In this document: positions 1-8,254 of the stretch, in pieces | Numbering within the stretch: the first letter of the stretch is position 1 | How the letters are laid out: the number at the start of each line of letters is the position of its first letter | Source of the DNA: Ammonifex degensii KC4 | GTDB taxonomy: Bacteria; Bacillota; Desulfotomaculia; Desulfotomaculales; Ammonificaceae | Direction of reading: 5' to 3' | NCBI RefSeq assembly: GCF_000024605.1 | Contig: NC_013385.1 | Location: 1,688,175 to 1,752,174 of the forward strand | DNA: 64,000 bases | Made by a program: the position numbers and the translations under genes | The notes under the pieces: generated by a model | Told to the model about the DNA's origin: nothing | What the model saw: the letters and a program-made list of their open reading frames with translations, nothing else | Databases searched by the model: none

Positions 1-2
1 TG

Positions 3-329
3 CCGTCTCGCGTGGACGACACCCGGGTGCTGGTAGAACTATGTGCCACCACAGGACTTTTGGCCACCGAGTACTGCCCAGAAAAGGTGACCAACGTTTT
101 GATAAAGTGCCCTTATCAGGTACCTTCCTTCGTGGAGGACTACCATCTGCGGGTTCCCTCCGCTACCTGTAACCTGCACCAACAACCGACCACACCTCCG
201 CCAGAAAAAGCAACACCGGACGAAGAAGGGAGCGTGGACCATGCTGGTAGAAAGGATAGACGGCCCCCTCTTCGCTTCTCTCCTGCGCCAGGCACTGGAC
301 TGGCTGGAAAAGTACCGCGAGGAGATTGA
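3..329 (+). CDS. Penicillin-binding protein (PBP1A-like), C-terminal tail, partial
   Basis: The frame is already open at the window edge, so only the C-terminal end of a gene that begins upstream is present. The segment CATTGLLATEYCPEKV, followed about 30 residues later by PSATCNLH, matches the Cys-rich tail of clostridial class A penicillin-binding proteins (GLLAT-x-YCP, then P-x-x-C-x-LH). These are membrane-anchored transglycosylase/transpeptidases that build peptidoglycan. The tail then becomes charged and low in complexity. The stop lies 89 bp inside the next gene, an unusually long overlap, so the last ~30 residues may reflect loss of an earlier stop. The catalytic domains are outside the window, so the family call rests on the tail alone. 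Confidence 0.55.
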   Translation, partial: PSRVDDTRVLVELCATTGLLATEYCPEKVTNVLIKCPYQVPSFVEDYHLRVPSATCNLHQQPTTPPPEKATPDEEGSVDHAGRKDRRPPLRFSPAPGTGLAGKVPRGD

Positions 330-1797
330 TCGCCTCAACGTTTTTCCCGTGCCGGATGGGGATACGGGTTCCAATATGTGCGCCACCCTGGCGGCGGCCG
401 TGGCCGCCATAGGCCAGCCTCCCCCTTCGGCCATCGGCGAGGTGGCCACCCGGGCGGCCGAGGGAGCGCTTCTGGGAGCTCGGGGCAATTCCGGAGTGAT
501 CCTCTCCCAGGTAATAAGAGGGTTCGCCCAAGCCCTGGCGGGAAAAGAGACAGCTACGGTGGAGGATATAGCCCGGGCCTTGGATTTGGGCGCCCGCCTT
601 GCCTACCAGACGGTAGACCGGCCTACCGAGGGGACGATTCTCACCGTGGTGCGGGAAGCAGCCAAGGAAGCCGAAGAAGTGGCCCAGAGAAGCCGCAACC
701 TCTTGCGCCTGCTGGTGGGAAGCTTAAGAGCTGCCGCTGCCACCGTGGCCGAGACCCCTAAACTTTTACCTCTGCTTCAAGAAGCCGGCGTAGTAGATGC
801 TGGCGGACGGGGCTTCGCCGCCATTTTAGAAGGGATGCGCCGGGGAATAGGAGCATCTTCCTCCTCTTTCTCTTTGCCGGCGAAGGAATTCCCCCGTCCT
901 GCCAGCGGCCGCCTATCTTCCACCTACTGCACTGAGTTCGTTCTGCGGGGGGAGAAGCTTGACGCCGAGGAACTGAAGCGTGTCCTTGCTCCTTTGGGTG
1001 AGTCGCTTTTAGTGGTGGGCGACCAGCAGCTGCTCAAGGTACACATTCATACCGATCACCCAGGGCTGGTGCTGGAAGAGGCGCTCAAGCGCGGGAGTCT
1101 TTACGACATCAAAATAGACAACATGCGCCAGCAGGTAGAGAAGCGCACCAAAACGGGAGTAGTAGCGGTAGTACAGGGGGACGGGTTCGCCACCCTCTTC
1201 CGTCAGCTGGGAGCGGTGCTGGTCGAAGGGGGAGCCACCATGAACCCCAGCGCCAATGATTTGGTCAAAGCGATCTCGGCCACCGAGGCGGCCGGCGTCC
1301 TCCTTCTCCCCAACCACCCCAACGTTGTCTTAACCGCCGAACTGGCCAAGGAGCTGGCCGACCGAGAAGTAAGGGTTATCCCCACTGCCAGCCAGCCCCA
1401 GGGGCTGCGCGCCCTCCTGGCCTTCGACCAGAACAAAGATTTGGAGGAAAATTACCGGAACATGCAGGAAGCCGCCGGCGGGACGATCACCGCCTGTATT
1501 ACCCAGGCAGTGCGCAGCACCCGCCTAGAAGGGAGAGAGATTCGGGAAGGGGATTTCTTGGCCCTGGAGCAGGACAAGCTACTGGCGGTCGGGTCGGAGC
1601 TGGAAGGGGTGGTGCTGAAGGCAGTAACGCTTCTAGCCGACGGCCGGGAAATCCTCACCCTCTTCTGGGGGAAGGACTTACAACGCGAAGAAGTGGAGGC
1701 CCTGGCCTCCCGCCTGGCCGCCACTTTCCCCCAACTGGAGATAGAGATCCAATACGGCGGCCAACCGCACTATCCTTTGCTCTTGCTTCTTGAATGA
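241..1797 (+). CDS. fakA: FakA-like fatty acid kinase ATP-binding subunit (DAK2/DhaL domain)
   Basis: A 518-residue protein of the YloV/FakA family. The N-terminal DhaL-type nucleotide domain carries NVFPVPDGDTGSN at residues 33-45 (Asp residues that bind Mg-ATP) and GARGNSGVILSQ near residue 80. In characterised Firmicutes, FakA phosphorylates a fatty acid held by a DegV-family FakB protein, feeding exogenous fatty acids into phospholipid synthesis. The DegV gene starts 10 bp downstream, which supports this pairing. The start follows a purine-rich stretch (GAAGAAGGGAG) and matches the family's usual N-terminus. The function is known from relatives and inferred here. Confidence 0.85.
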   Translation: MLVERIDGPLFASLLRQALDWLEKYREEIDRLNVFPVPDGDTGSNMCATLAAAVAAIGQPPPSAIGEVATRAAEGALLGARGNSGVILSQVIRGFAQALAGKETATVEDIARALDLGARLAYQTVDRPTEGTILTVVREAAKEAEEVAQRSRNLLRLLVGSLRAAAATVAETPKLLPLLQEAGVVDAGGRGFAAILEGMRRGIGASSSSFSLPAKEFPRPASGRLSSTYCTEFVLRGEKLDAEELKRVLAPLGESLLVVGDQQLLKVHIHTDHPGLVLEEALKRGSLYDIKIDNMRQQVEKRTKTGVVAVVQGDGFATLFRQLGAVLVEGGATMNPSANDLVKAISATEAAGVLLLPNHPNVVLTAELAKELADREVRVIPTASQPQGLRALLAFDQNKDLEENYRNMQEAAGGTITACITQAVRSTRLEGREIREGDFLALEQDKLLAVGSELEGVVLKAVTLLADGREILTLFWGKDLQREEVEALASRLAATFPQLEIEIQYGGQPHYPLLLLLE

Positions 1798-1807
1798 GGT
1801 GAGATAA

Positions 1808-2671
1808 ATGGGACGGGTAGCCGTGGTGACCGACAGCACGGCCGATCTGCCGGAAGAACTGATCCGAGAACTGGAGATAACCGTGGTTCCTTTAAGGATA
1901 ATCTTCGGCGAGGAAGTTTACCGCGACCGGGAGGAAATTGCTCTGGAGGATTTTTACCGGCGGCTGCTAGCAGGAGAGATAGCCCGCACCTCCCAACCCC
2001 CTCCCGCGGATTTCGCCTCCGTTTACCAGGCCCTCTTCCTGGCCGGTAAAAGCATTGTTTCTATCCACATCTCCGGGGGGCTGAGCGGCACCGTGCGCTC
2101 CGCCCAGGCCGCCTGCCAGTTGGTTCCCGAGGCCAAGGTGACAATTATCGATTCGCGCCTGGTAGCCCGGGCGTTGGGAATAGGAGTGGAGACGGCCGCC
2201 CGCCTGGCCCGGGAAGGAAGACCGCACGAGGAAGTGGCCCGGCTGGCGAAAGAGTGCCTGGCGCGCACCCGCGCCTTCTTCTCCGTTTCCTCCCTCGATT
2301 ATCTGCAGCGGGGCGGGCGCATAGGCAAAGCCCAGGCTCTGTTAGGCACCCTGCTCAATATAAAGCCCCTCCTCACCTTCGAGGAGGGGATCATCTGCCC
2401 CTACGAGAAAGTCAGGGGGAAAAAGGCGCTCCTCCGACGTATGGCCGAAGCCGCCTGTATGGCCGCTGCTGGGGAGCCGGTTCTCTGCCAGTTGCTTCAC
2501 GCCGCCGATCCCGAACCCATCCCCGAGCTCCGCTCCCTGCTGGAGGGAACCCTCCCGGCGGGAAGCCGGATAATTGAGGGACGGGTGGGAGCAATAGTCG
2601 CCGCCCACGCTGGCCCCAGCGTCTTCGGCGTGGTGGTCACTCCTTTAAGCCTCGTGCGCCTCGGTAGCTAG
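1808..2671 (+). CDS. DegV family fatty-acid-binding protein (FakB-like)
   Basis: A 287-residue DegV protein. The TDSTADLP motif at residues 8-15, TSQPPPADF near residue 62 and HISGGLSGT near residue 93 are the conserved elements around the bound fatty-acid carboxylate. DegV proteins hold the fatty acid that FakA phosphorylates. The gene lies immediately after fakA with a GAGGTGAG ribosome-binding site in the 10-bp gap, so the two are almost certainly co-transcribed and work as one kinase. Its 3' end overlaps the convergent DRTGG-protein gene by 27 bp. Chain-length specificity cannot be read from the sequence. Confidence 0.85.
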   Translation: MGRVAVVTDSTADLPEELIRELEITVVPLRIIFGEEVYRDREEIALEDFYRRLLAGEIARTSQPPPADFASVYQALFLAGKSIVSIHISGGLSGTVRSAQAACQLVPEAKVTIIDSRLVARALGIGVETAARLAREGRPHEEVARLAKECLARTRAFFSVSSLDYLQRGGRIGKAQALLGTLLNIKPLLTFEEGIICPYEKVRGKKALLRRMAEAACMAAAGEPVLCQLLHAADPEPIPELRSLLEGTLPAGSRIIEGRVGAIVAAHAGPSVFGVVVTPLSLVRLGS

Positions 2672-3715
2672 GGATATCAGCCGGTCGAGAGCACAATGGG
2701 CCGCCACTACCTCCTTGGCCAAAGAGATCGCCTTCTCGTCGCCCGGCCGGATGACGCGGCTTACCTCGGCCAGGCGGTTGATTACCGTGTAGGTGTCGTA
2801 GTGAACCAGGATGACTGGCACCCCCTTCTCCGCCGCCCGCACGATCACCTTCATGTCGGGATAAATGCCGCCGGTTAAGATAAGCACCGCCACGTCCGTC
2901 TCCAGGGCTGCCAGGGCGATCTCCGTCCGGTCCCCGCCGGTGATCACCGCCTTGTTGGCCGACCGCCGGAAATAGGCTAAAGCGCTCTCCGGGGTCATGG
3001 CTCCTACCAGCACGTCCTCTACCGCGCTACCAAGCTTATCTTCACCTGTCAGGATCTCTCCACCCAGAACCTCGTAGAACTCGGCCACCGTGGGGGCACT
3101 AAGCTCTGTCCTGTGGGGAATGATCCCGAGGGTCTCCAATCCCTGGCTGGCCAGAATCTCTCGGTAAAGGCCATCCGCCTTGGCCAGGAGGACACGAGGA
3201 ACGTTGTTGAAGATCACGCCGGCCACCCTTACCCCCATCTCCCGGGCACAATGCCCCAGGAAGAGCGCTTCGTCCAGACTCTGGTCGTTTACCGGGCGCA
3301 AGACGTAAACCAGAGTAGCCTTCCATTCCCGCGCCAGGGAAAGGGCATCGAGCCCCAGAGCCGCCATGGCCCAGGGGCGTGCCGCCCCGTCGATGAGCAA
3401 GGCTCCTGCCCCACTCGACACCTTGGCGTAGGCTGCTTCCACCAGCCGGCGGCAGGCCTGGTGGTCGCGGTAGGTAGAAAGGTAGTAGCTTCCCAGCGTG
3501 AGGGGGGCCAGTTCTTCAGGAGAAAAAGGAAGGGCCAAGACCGCCTGCATCAAAGCGGCGTCCCGGTCTCCCCCCGTCCCCGCCGCGCCCGGAGGGTTGC
3601 CCACCGGCTTGAAGTAGCGCACCGCCACCCCCCGGTCGCGCAGATGCAAGGCCAGGCCCAAGGCCACCGCCGTCTTACCGCTGCCGGCCGCTCCCACGAA
3701 GTAAAGGGTCGCCAT
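2645..3715 (-). CDS. P-loop/DRTGG domain protein (BioD/Pta N-terminal-like)
   Basis: A 356-residue protein. The N-terminal half is a dethiobiotin-synthetase-like P-loop domain with GAAGSGKTAV at residues 8-17. The C-terminal part (about 210-330) is a DRTGG domain, containing GGDRTEIALAALE and a conserved HYDT segment. The same architecture occurs as the N-terminal regulatory region of long phosphotransacetylases, but no catalytic Pta domain follows here. It lies 13 bp downstream of an ADP-forming acyl-CoA synthetase gene in the same orientation, so a role in sensing or regulating acyl-CoA/acetate metabolism is plausible; that is inference. No enzymatic activity can be assigned. Confidence 0.75.
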   Translation of the reverse strand: MATLYFVGAAGSGKTAVALGLALHLRDRGVAVRYFKPVGNPPGAAGTGGDRDAALMQAVLALPFSPEELAPLTLGSYYLSTYRDHQACRRLVEAAYAKVSSGAGALLIDGAARPWAMAALGLDALSLAREWKATLVYVLRPVNDQSLDEALFLGHCAREMGVRVAGVIFNNVPRVLLAKADGLYREILASQGLETLGIIPHRTELSAPTVAEFYEVLGGEILTGEDKLGSAVEDVLVGAMTPESALAYFRRSANKAVITGGDRTEIALAALETDVAVLILTGGIYPDMKVIVRAAEKGVPVILVHYDTYTVINRLAEVSRVIRPGDEKAISLAKEVVAAHCALDRLISLATEAHEA

Positions 3716-3728
3716 TCTTTAGCTCACC

Positions 3729-5828
3729 TCACCCGATGGTTATTTTGACGTCCACCGCCACCACGCCTTCGGGATAGGCGAAGACGGGATTGATGTCCAA
3801 CTCCACGATTTCGGGGAAGTCGGTGACCAGGCGGGCCACCCTTCCCACCACTTCCACCACCGCCTTCAGGTCGCAGGGCTTCTCCCCGCGGAAGCCCCGC
3901 AGGAGATCATAAGCCTTGGTCTCCCGGATCATAGCTTCTGCCTCCCGCGGCCCTAGTCCCCAGGTGAGGCGGAAGGCCACGTCCTTGAGAAGATTCACAT
4001 AAATCCCGCCCAGCCCGAAGGCAATAAGCGGCCCGAACTGCAAGTCGCGCGTCATGCCCACGATGAGCTCCACCCCTTTGGGGTACATCTTCTGCACTTC
4101 TACCCCGTAGAGGTTGGCCCGCGGGAAGTGCTGCGCCGCACTCTCCATGATGTCCCAGAAAGCTCGCCGGATCTCCTCAGGGGTCTCTAGCCCCATGCGC
4201 ACGCCGCCGATGTCGGTCTTATGCAGGATGTCGGGCGATGCCACCTTCAGCACCACCGGGTAACCGTACTCCGCCGCTATGGCCACGGCCTCCGCCGCCC
4301 GCTGGGCAAGCTGTATGGGCGCTACCGGTATGCCGTAGGCGGAGGCTACCGCCGCCGCCTCACTCGAAAGGAGGGAGCGCCGCCGCTCCTGCCGCGCCCG
4401 CTCTAAGATACGCCTTACTTCTTCGGGACGAACGTCGGGGTAAACAGGCACTTCCTCTTTGGGCGGACGCGCCTTAATGCTCCCGTAGTGCACTAGCCCC
4501 GCCAGAGCCCCCACCGCCAACTCCGGGAAGGTAAAGCAGGGGATACCGGCCAGGTTTAGGATCTCCACCCCACCGGCCATGCTCTCTCCCCCCATGAACA
4601 CCCCTAACATGGGCTTGTGGGAAAAACGAGCGTGGAGCTCCGCCATCACCCTGGCCACGCCCTCGGGGTCGGAAACCGCCGTGGGGCAAAGGAGTACCAG
4701 CACACCGTCCACGTTCTCGTCCGCCAGCACCTTCTCTATGGCCACCTGGAAGCGATCTACCCGGGCGTCCCCCAGCACATCTACCGGGTTGAAGACGCTG
4801 GCCTCCCGAGGAAGTTGGCTTCTAAGCTCCTCCGCAGTCTCGCGGCTGAAGCGAGCCATCTCCAGGCCCTGCCGTTCCACACTGTCCGCCGTCACTATAC
4901 CCGGACCGCCAGCGTTGGTGACCACCGCCACCCTCCTACCCCGGGGGATAGGCTGCCGGGCGAAGACCACCGCCAGGTCGAAAAGCTCCCGCATGCTCTG
5001 CACCCGGATGACTCCGGCCTGCCGGAAGGCAGCGTCATAGGCGATGTTGGAGCCCGCCAGGGCGCCGGTGTGGGAGGAAGCTGCCTTGGCTCCTGCCTCG
5101 CTCACGCCCGACTTCAAGACCACCACCGGCTTCTCCCGGGTCACCCTTTCCGCCACTTCCAGGAAGCGCTGCCCTTCCTTTATGTCCTCCAGGTAACAAA
5201 GGATCACCTTGGTATGGGGGTCATTGGCCGCCGCCTCGATGAGGTCGGTCTCGTCGAGATCGGCCTTGTTTCCCATGCTCACGAACTGAGAAAAGCCGAT
5301 CCCCTCCCGCATGCTCCAGTCTAGAATGGCTACCAGCATGGCGCCGCTTTGGGAAATGAAGGCTATCTCGCCTTTGTGCGGGAAGCCGGCGGCGAAGGAG
5401 GCGTTGAGGGGCGTGTGGGTGTCCATGACCCCGACGCAGTTAGGTCCCAAAAGGCGCATTCCGTACTGCCGGCATATGGCCACCAGTTCCTTTTCCCTTT
5501 CCAGGCCCTCCTTACCCGTCTCTTTGAAGCCGGCGGAGATCACCACCAGCGCCTTGACTCCGGCCTCGCCGCAGTCGCGCGCCACGTCCAGAACAAAGGG
5601 GGCGGGCACCGCCACTACCGCCAGGTCCACCGCCCCCCTGCCCAAGGCCGAAACCGCCGGGAAGGCCTTCAGCCCCTCTATCTCCCCGGCGCGCGGATTG
5701 ATCGGGTAAAGCTTACCTTGATAGCCCGAAGCTATGATATTGCGCAGGATGATGTTCCCTATTTTGGATCGATCTTGTGAAGCACCTACCACCGCTACAC
5801 TTTGCGGTCGAAAAAGGGCTTCCAGCAT
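3729..5828 (-). CDS. Acetate--CoA ligase (ADP-forming), fused alpha-beta subunits
   Basis: A 699-residue NDP-forming acyl-CoA synthetase, acting in the cytoplasm. Order: N-terminal CoA-binding Rossmann domain (SVAVVGASQDRSKIGN near residue 10), two succinyl-CoA-ligase-like domains with the phospho-histidine motif SSHTGALAGSN near residue 255, and a C-terminal ATP-grasp domain (from about 480) with PVVLKVASPDILHKTDIGGV. The family interconverts acyl-CoA + ADP + Pi with the acid + CoA + ATP. In anaerobes it commonly conserves energy from acetyl-CoA or other acyl-CoAs. GAGGGGG precedes the ATG. It heads a two-gene operon with the DRTGG protein. Acyl specificity is unknown. Confidence 0.88.
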   Translation of the reverse strand: MLEALFRPQSVAVVGASQDRSKIGNIILRNIIASGYQGKLYPINPRAGEIEGLKAFPAVSALGRGAVDLAVVAVPAPFVLDVARDCGEAGVKALVVISAGFKETGKEGLEREKELVAICRQYGMRLLGPNCVGVMDTHTPLNASFAAGFPHKGEIAFISQSGAMLVAILDWSMREGIGFSQFVSMGNKADLDETDLIEAAANDPHTKVILCYLEDIKEGQRFLEVAERVTREKPVVVLKSGVSEAGAKAASSHTGALAGSNIAYDAAFRQAGVIRVQSMRELFDLAVVFARQPIPRGRRVAVVTNAGGPGIVTADSVERQGLEMARFSRETAEELRSQLPREASVFNPVDVLGDARVDRFQVAIEKVLADENVDGVLVLLCPTAVSDPEGVARVMAELHARFSHKPMLGVFMGGESMAGGVEILNLAGIPCFTFPELAVGALAGLVHYGSIKARPPKEEVPVYPDVRPEEVRRILERARQERRRSLLSSEAAAVASAYGIPVAPIQLAQRAAEAVAIAAEYGYPVVLKVASPDILHKTDIGGVRMGLETPEEIRRAFWDIMESAAQHFPRANLYGVEVQKMYPKGVELIVGMTRDLQFGPLIAFGLGGIYVNLLKDVAFRLTWGLGPREAEAMIRETKAYDLLRGFRGEKPCDLKAVVEVVGRVARLVTDFPEIVELDINPVFAYPEGVVAVDVKITIG

Positions 5829-5913
5829 GCTTCCGCGTTCCCCCCTCTGGCTTATCCCCGAACCGCCACCGAGCTTTTTCTATTCTTTACCTCTCCCCCT
5901 TTTTCCTGCTCCA

Positions 5914-5951
5914 AGCAGAAGAAAGGTCCGGAAGCTTTTTCCTTCCGGACC
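5914..5951 (-). terminator. Intrinsic terminator after the SleB-like gene
   Basis: On the minus strand the 10-bp stem GGTCCGGAAG/CTTCCGGACC (5942-5951 with 5925-5934) with a GAAAAAG loop is followed by TTTCTTCT. It lies just past the stop of the cell-wall hydrolase gene. Confidence 0.8.
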
Positions 5952-5957
5952 CTTCCT

Positions 5958-6569
5958 CTAGTTTTTCACGGTGGCGAAAACGTGGTTACCTATTCGCACC
6001 GTGACCGGCAGGGTGCGTATCCACCGGTCCGTAGCCGTGCGCGGGTTGTAGAAGAAGAGAGCTCCGCCGGTAGGATCCCGGCCCTTGAGGGCTTCGCGGG
6101 CAGCTGCGTAAGCTTCCTCGTCAGGCTCCAGATTGATGGAGCCGTCGGCCACCGGCGTGAACTCGTAAAGGCCGTTCGTGCGCTGAAAGATTACTTCCGG
6201 TACGGTCTTGGGAAAGGCAGGGTGGCGCAGGCGGTTCAGGACCACAGCCCCTACTGCCACCTTCCCCAGGAACTCTTCCCCCCGCGCCTCGGCGTGGATG
6301 ATCCGCGCTAAAAGCTCTAAGTCGCGGGAGGTGATGGTCTTAAGTCCCCGGCTTTCAGGGATGCGCAACACCTCGCCGGGAAAGATGATCGGCGAGTCGA
6401 GATCGTTTTCCTCCATCAACTCCTCTACCGTAATCCCGTAGGCCTGGCTTATGCGCCACAGGGTGTCTCCTGCCGCTACCGTGTAGGTCTTTTCCGCCGC
6501 GGCCACTTTGCCCGCGCCGGCTAAAGTCAAAGTCAACACGAGCAAAAGCCATGGCCACGTTCGCCGCAT
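5958..6569 (-). CDS. LysM-SleB cell wall hydrolase (spore cortex-lytic type)
   Basis: 203 residues from the chosen ATG at 6569, which is preceded by AAAGGAGG at good spacing; the longer upstream open frame lacks such a site. Residues 1-25 form a signal peptide (MRRTWPWLLLVLTLTLAG). One LysM peptidoglycan-binding module follows (YTVAAGDTLWRISQAYG), then a Hydrolase_2/SleB domain (IIHAEARGEEFLGKVAVGAV with the usual Glu, and later DPTGGALFFYNP). Relatives are lytic transglycosylases that degrade spore cortex during germination, so the gene points to a spore former. It is monocistronic, with a terminator directly after it. Confidence 0.87.
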   Translation of the reverse strand: MRRTWPWLLLVLTLTLAGAGKVAAAEKTYTVAAGDTLWRISQAYGITVEELMEENDLDSPIIFPGEVLRIPESRGLKTITSRDLELLARIIHAEARGEEFLGKVAVGAVVLNRLRHPAFPKTVPEVIFQRTNGLYEFTPVADGSINLEPDEEAYAAAREALKGRDPTGGALFFYNPRTATDRWIRTLPVTVRIGNHVFATVKN

Positions 6570-6643
6570 GTCAAACCTCCTTTCCCAAGGGAAGATTTTA
6601 ACCAGCGAACGTGGCCCTTTATTCATGCCACAGTTAAATGGTG

Positions 6644-7387
6644 CTAGAACCTGCGGGTGGCTTCCTTCTCCTGGCGTAAGAGCATGCGGATGTCGTGCTC
6701 CACTAGCAAACGGTAAGGGCGGCAGAGGGCTATTAGCCTAGAGATGGTGCGCTCTCCCAAAGATTCCCCCAGATCCTCAAGCCGAACGTTGGTGGTGACC
6801 ACCACCGGCAGGCGGTGGTTAAGCCGATAATCGAGCAAGGAGTAGATCTTCTGCCGCGCCCACTCACTATAGGTGAAGGCTCCCAGGTCGTCCAGGATCA
6901 AAAGAGGAACGGTTTTAGCGGTAAGGAGAATTTCCTGCTCCGAAAAGGCGCCCTCCTCGTCATAACTGGCTCTTATCTCGTCCAGGAAATCGGGCACCAC
7001 CAGGAAAAGGACTTCCTTCCCTGCGTCCAGCACCGCGTTGGCTATGCAACAGGCCAGGAAAGTTTTTCCTGAGCCCACGGCCCCGGTGAAGATCAAGCCT
7101 TCTTCCGCCTTCCCAGCCAGAAAGTCGCGGACAAAGGCCTTGGCTGCCTCCACCGCCCGCCGGGCTGATTCGTAGTAGGTTATCCCCTTCTCTTCGTCCC
7201 GGAGGTAAGGAGAGTAAAAGCGGAAGTCAAAGCGGTCGAAGGTGTACTCTCGCATCTGGGGGGTGAGCTTGGAAAGGGCCAAGATGCGTGCCTTTATCTT
7301 GCGCCGTCGGCAGGTGGGACAAAGATACGCTTTGTTTCCCCGGACTATAAGCCCCCGCCCCCCGCACTGGCTGCACTCCATCTTCAC
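6644..7387 (-). CDS. DnaC/DnaI-like helicase loader ATPase
   Basis: 247 residues. An N-terminal zinc ribbon (C5-x2-C8 and C23-x2-C26) precedes an AAA+ domain with Walker A GAVGSGKT at 102-109 and Walker B LLILDDLG near 165. This is the layout of replicative helicase loaders (DnaI/DnaC), and also of IstB. The gene is 11 bp downstream of a DnaD-domain gene, the usual Firmicutes primosome partner, and no transposase adjoins it, which favours helicase loading over an IS21 role. It would deliver the replicative helicase at the origin or at restart sites. Confidence 0.85.
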   Translation of the reverse strand: MKMECSQCGGRGLIVRGNKAYLCPTCRRRKIKARILALSKLTPQMREYTFDRFDFRFYSPYLRDEEKGITYYESARRAVEAAKAFVRDFLAGKAEEGLIFTGAVGSGKTFLACCIANAVLDAGKEVLFLVVPDFLDEIRASYDEEGAFSEQEILLTAKTVPLLILDDLGAFTYSEWARQKIYSLLDYRLNHRLPVVVTTNVRLEDLGESLGERTISRLIALCRPYRLLVEHDIRMLLRQEKEATRRF

Positions 7388-7398
7388 GCCACCGACCT

Positions 7399-8190
7399 TT
7401 AAGAAAGGTAAAGGGACTTGATGAGGGCCCTTTTCTTGTCCTGATTACCCTCGGTTTCCTTCTCCGTCTTCTTCTTGCGCCTCTGCCTTCCTGCCTCGAA
7501 CTGCCGGTCGTACTCCTCCACCTCGGCCAGAGTCCTCAAATTGTTCTTGCGCCACTCGGAAAGAATGCTCCCGATATATTTGAAATTGCGCTTCCCTATG
7601 AGCACGGCCCGGCGCAGGGCCTCTCGCACCAGCTCTGGCGGCATCTCCTGCCGCCACTTCAAGATCTGCTCTGCCTCCAGAGGACTCAGCGGCCGCCCGA
7701 ACTCTTGCTCGAAAAGGGAGTAAAGCTGGCCAAACTCGGCGTCATCGAGCCCCTCTTCCCGCTCCTTCCCCTCCCGCTGGATGGTCTCCAGTTCGCTGGA
7801 GCGGCTCAAGGCCCATATCTCCGCCAGCTTTTCAAAGAAGGGCTGGAAGTCAAACCCTATAATTTTCTGCCCCTCAACGTAATATTCAGCCAGGCCCAGT
7901 ATCTTTTTCTCTTGCAGGCGCTCAAGCTCGGAAGCTATCTCTTCCACTTCGGCCGTGAGGTACTCGGCCAACTCCTCCGGCCGGGCGTAAAGCTTCCCTT
8001 CTTCTAACCGGAGGCACAGGAGCTGGAGTATGATCATCATGCCCAGGTCGGAAAGTCCTATCCGCTTGTAGGCGCGGAGCAAAAGGCTGGGTACAAAAAG
8101 ACCGTGCCCGGCCAGAAGATCGGTGCCGAAGGCGCTCAGCAAATCCCCTTCCCGGTAAACCTTAATCGGACGGCTCCGCTTGCCCGCCAA
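7399..8190 (-). CDS. dnaD: DnaD domain primosomal protein
   Basis: 263 residues with an N-terminal winged-helix region (about 25-125: FVPSLLLRAYKRIGLSDLGM, and an ERLQEKKILG turn) and a C-terminal DnaB2/DnaD domain around residues 150-225 (EFGRPLSPLEAEQILKW, then KYIGSILSEWRKNN). The tail is strongly basic, RRKKKTEKETEG. DnaD proteins remodel DNA and recruit the helicase loader during replication initiation and restart. The adjacent downstream gene is that loader, so the pair forms a primosome operon. Confidence 0.87.
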   Translation of the reverse strand: MAGKRSRPIKVYREGDLLSAFGTDLLAGHGLFVPSLLLRAYKRIGLSDLGMMIILQLLCLRLEEGKLYARPEELAEYLTAEVEEIASELERLQEKKILGLAEYYVEGQKIIGFDFQPFFEKLAEIWALSRSSELETIQREGKEREEGLDDAEFGQLYSLFEQEFGRPLSPLEAEQILKWRQEMPPELVREALRRAVLIGKRNFKYIGSILSEWRKNNLRTLAEVEEYDRQFEAGRQRRKKKTEKETEGNQDKKRALIKSLYLS

Positions 8191-8254
8191 GTCCTCTCAC
8201 CTCTCAGCTTACCTTAAAAATTTCTCCCCATCCTGAACCAAACCTTTATGGAAA

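Noticed and set aside
6644-7387. IstB-type transposition helper
   Set aside because: No istA or IS ends nearby, and the DnaD gene is its operon partner.
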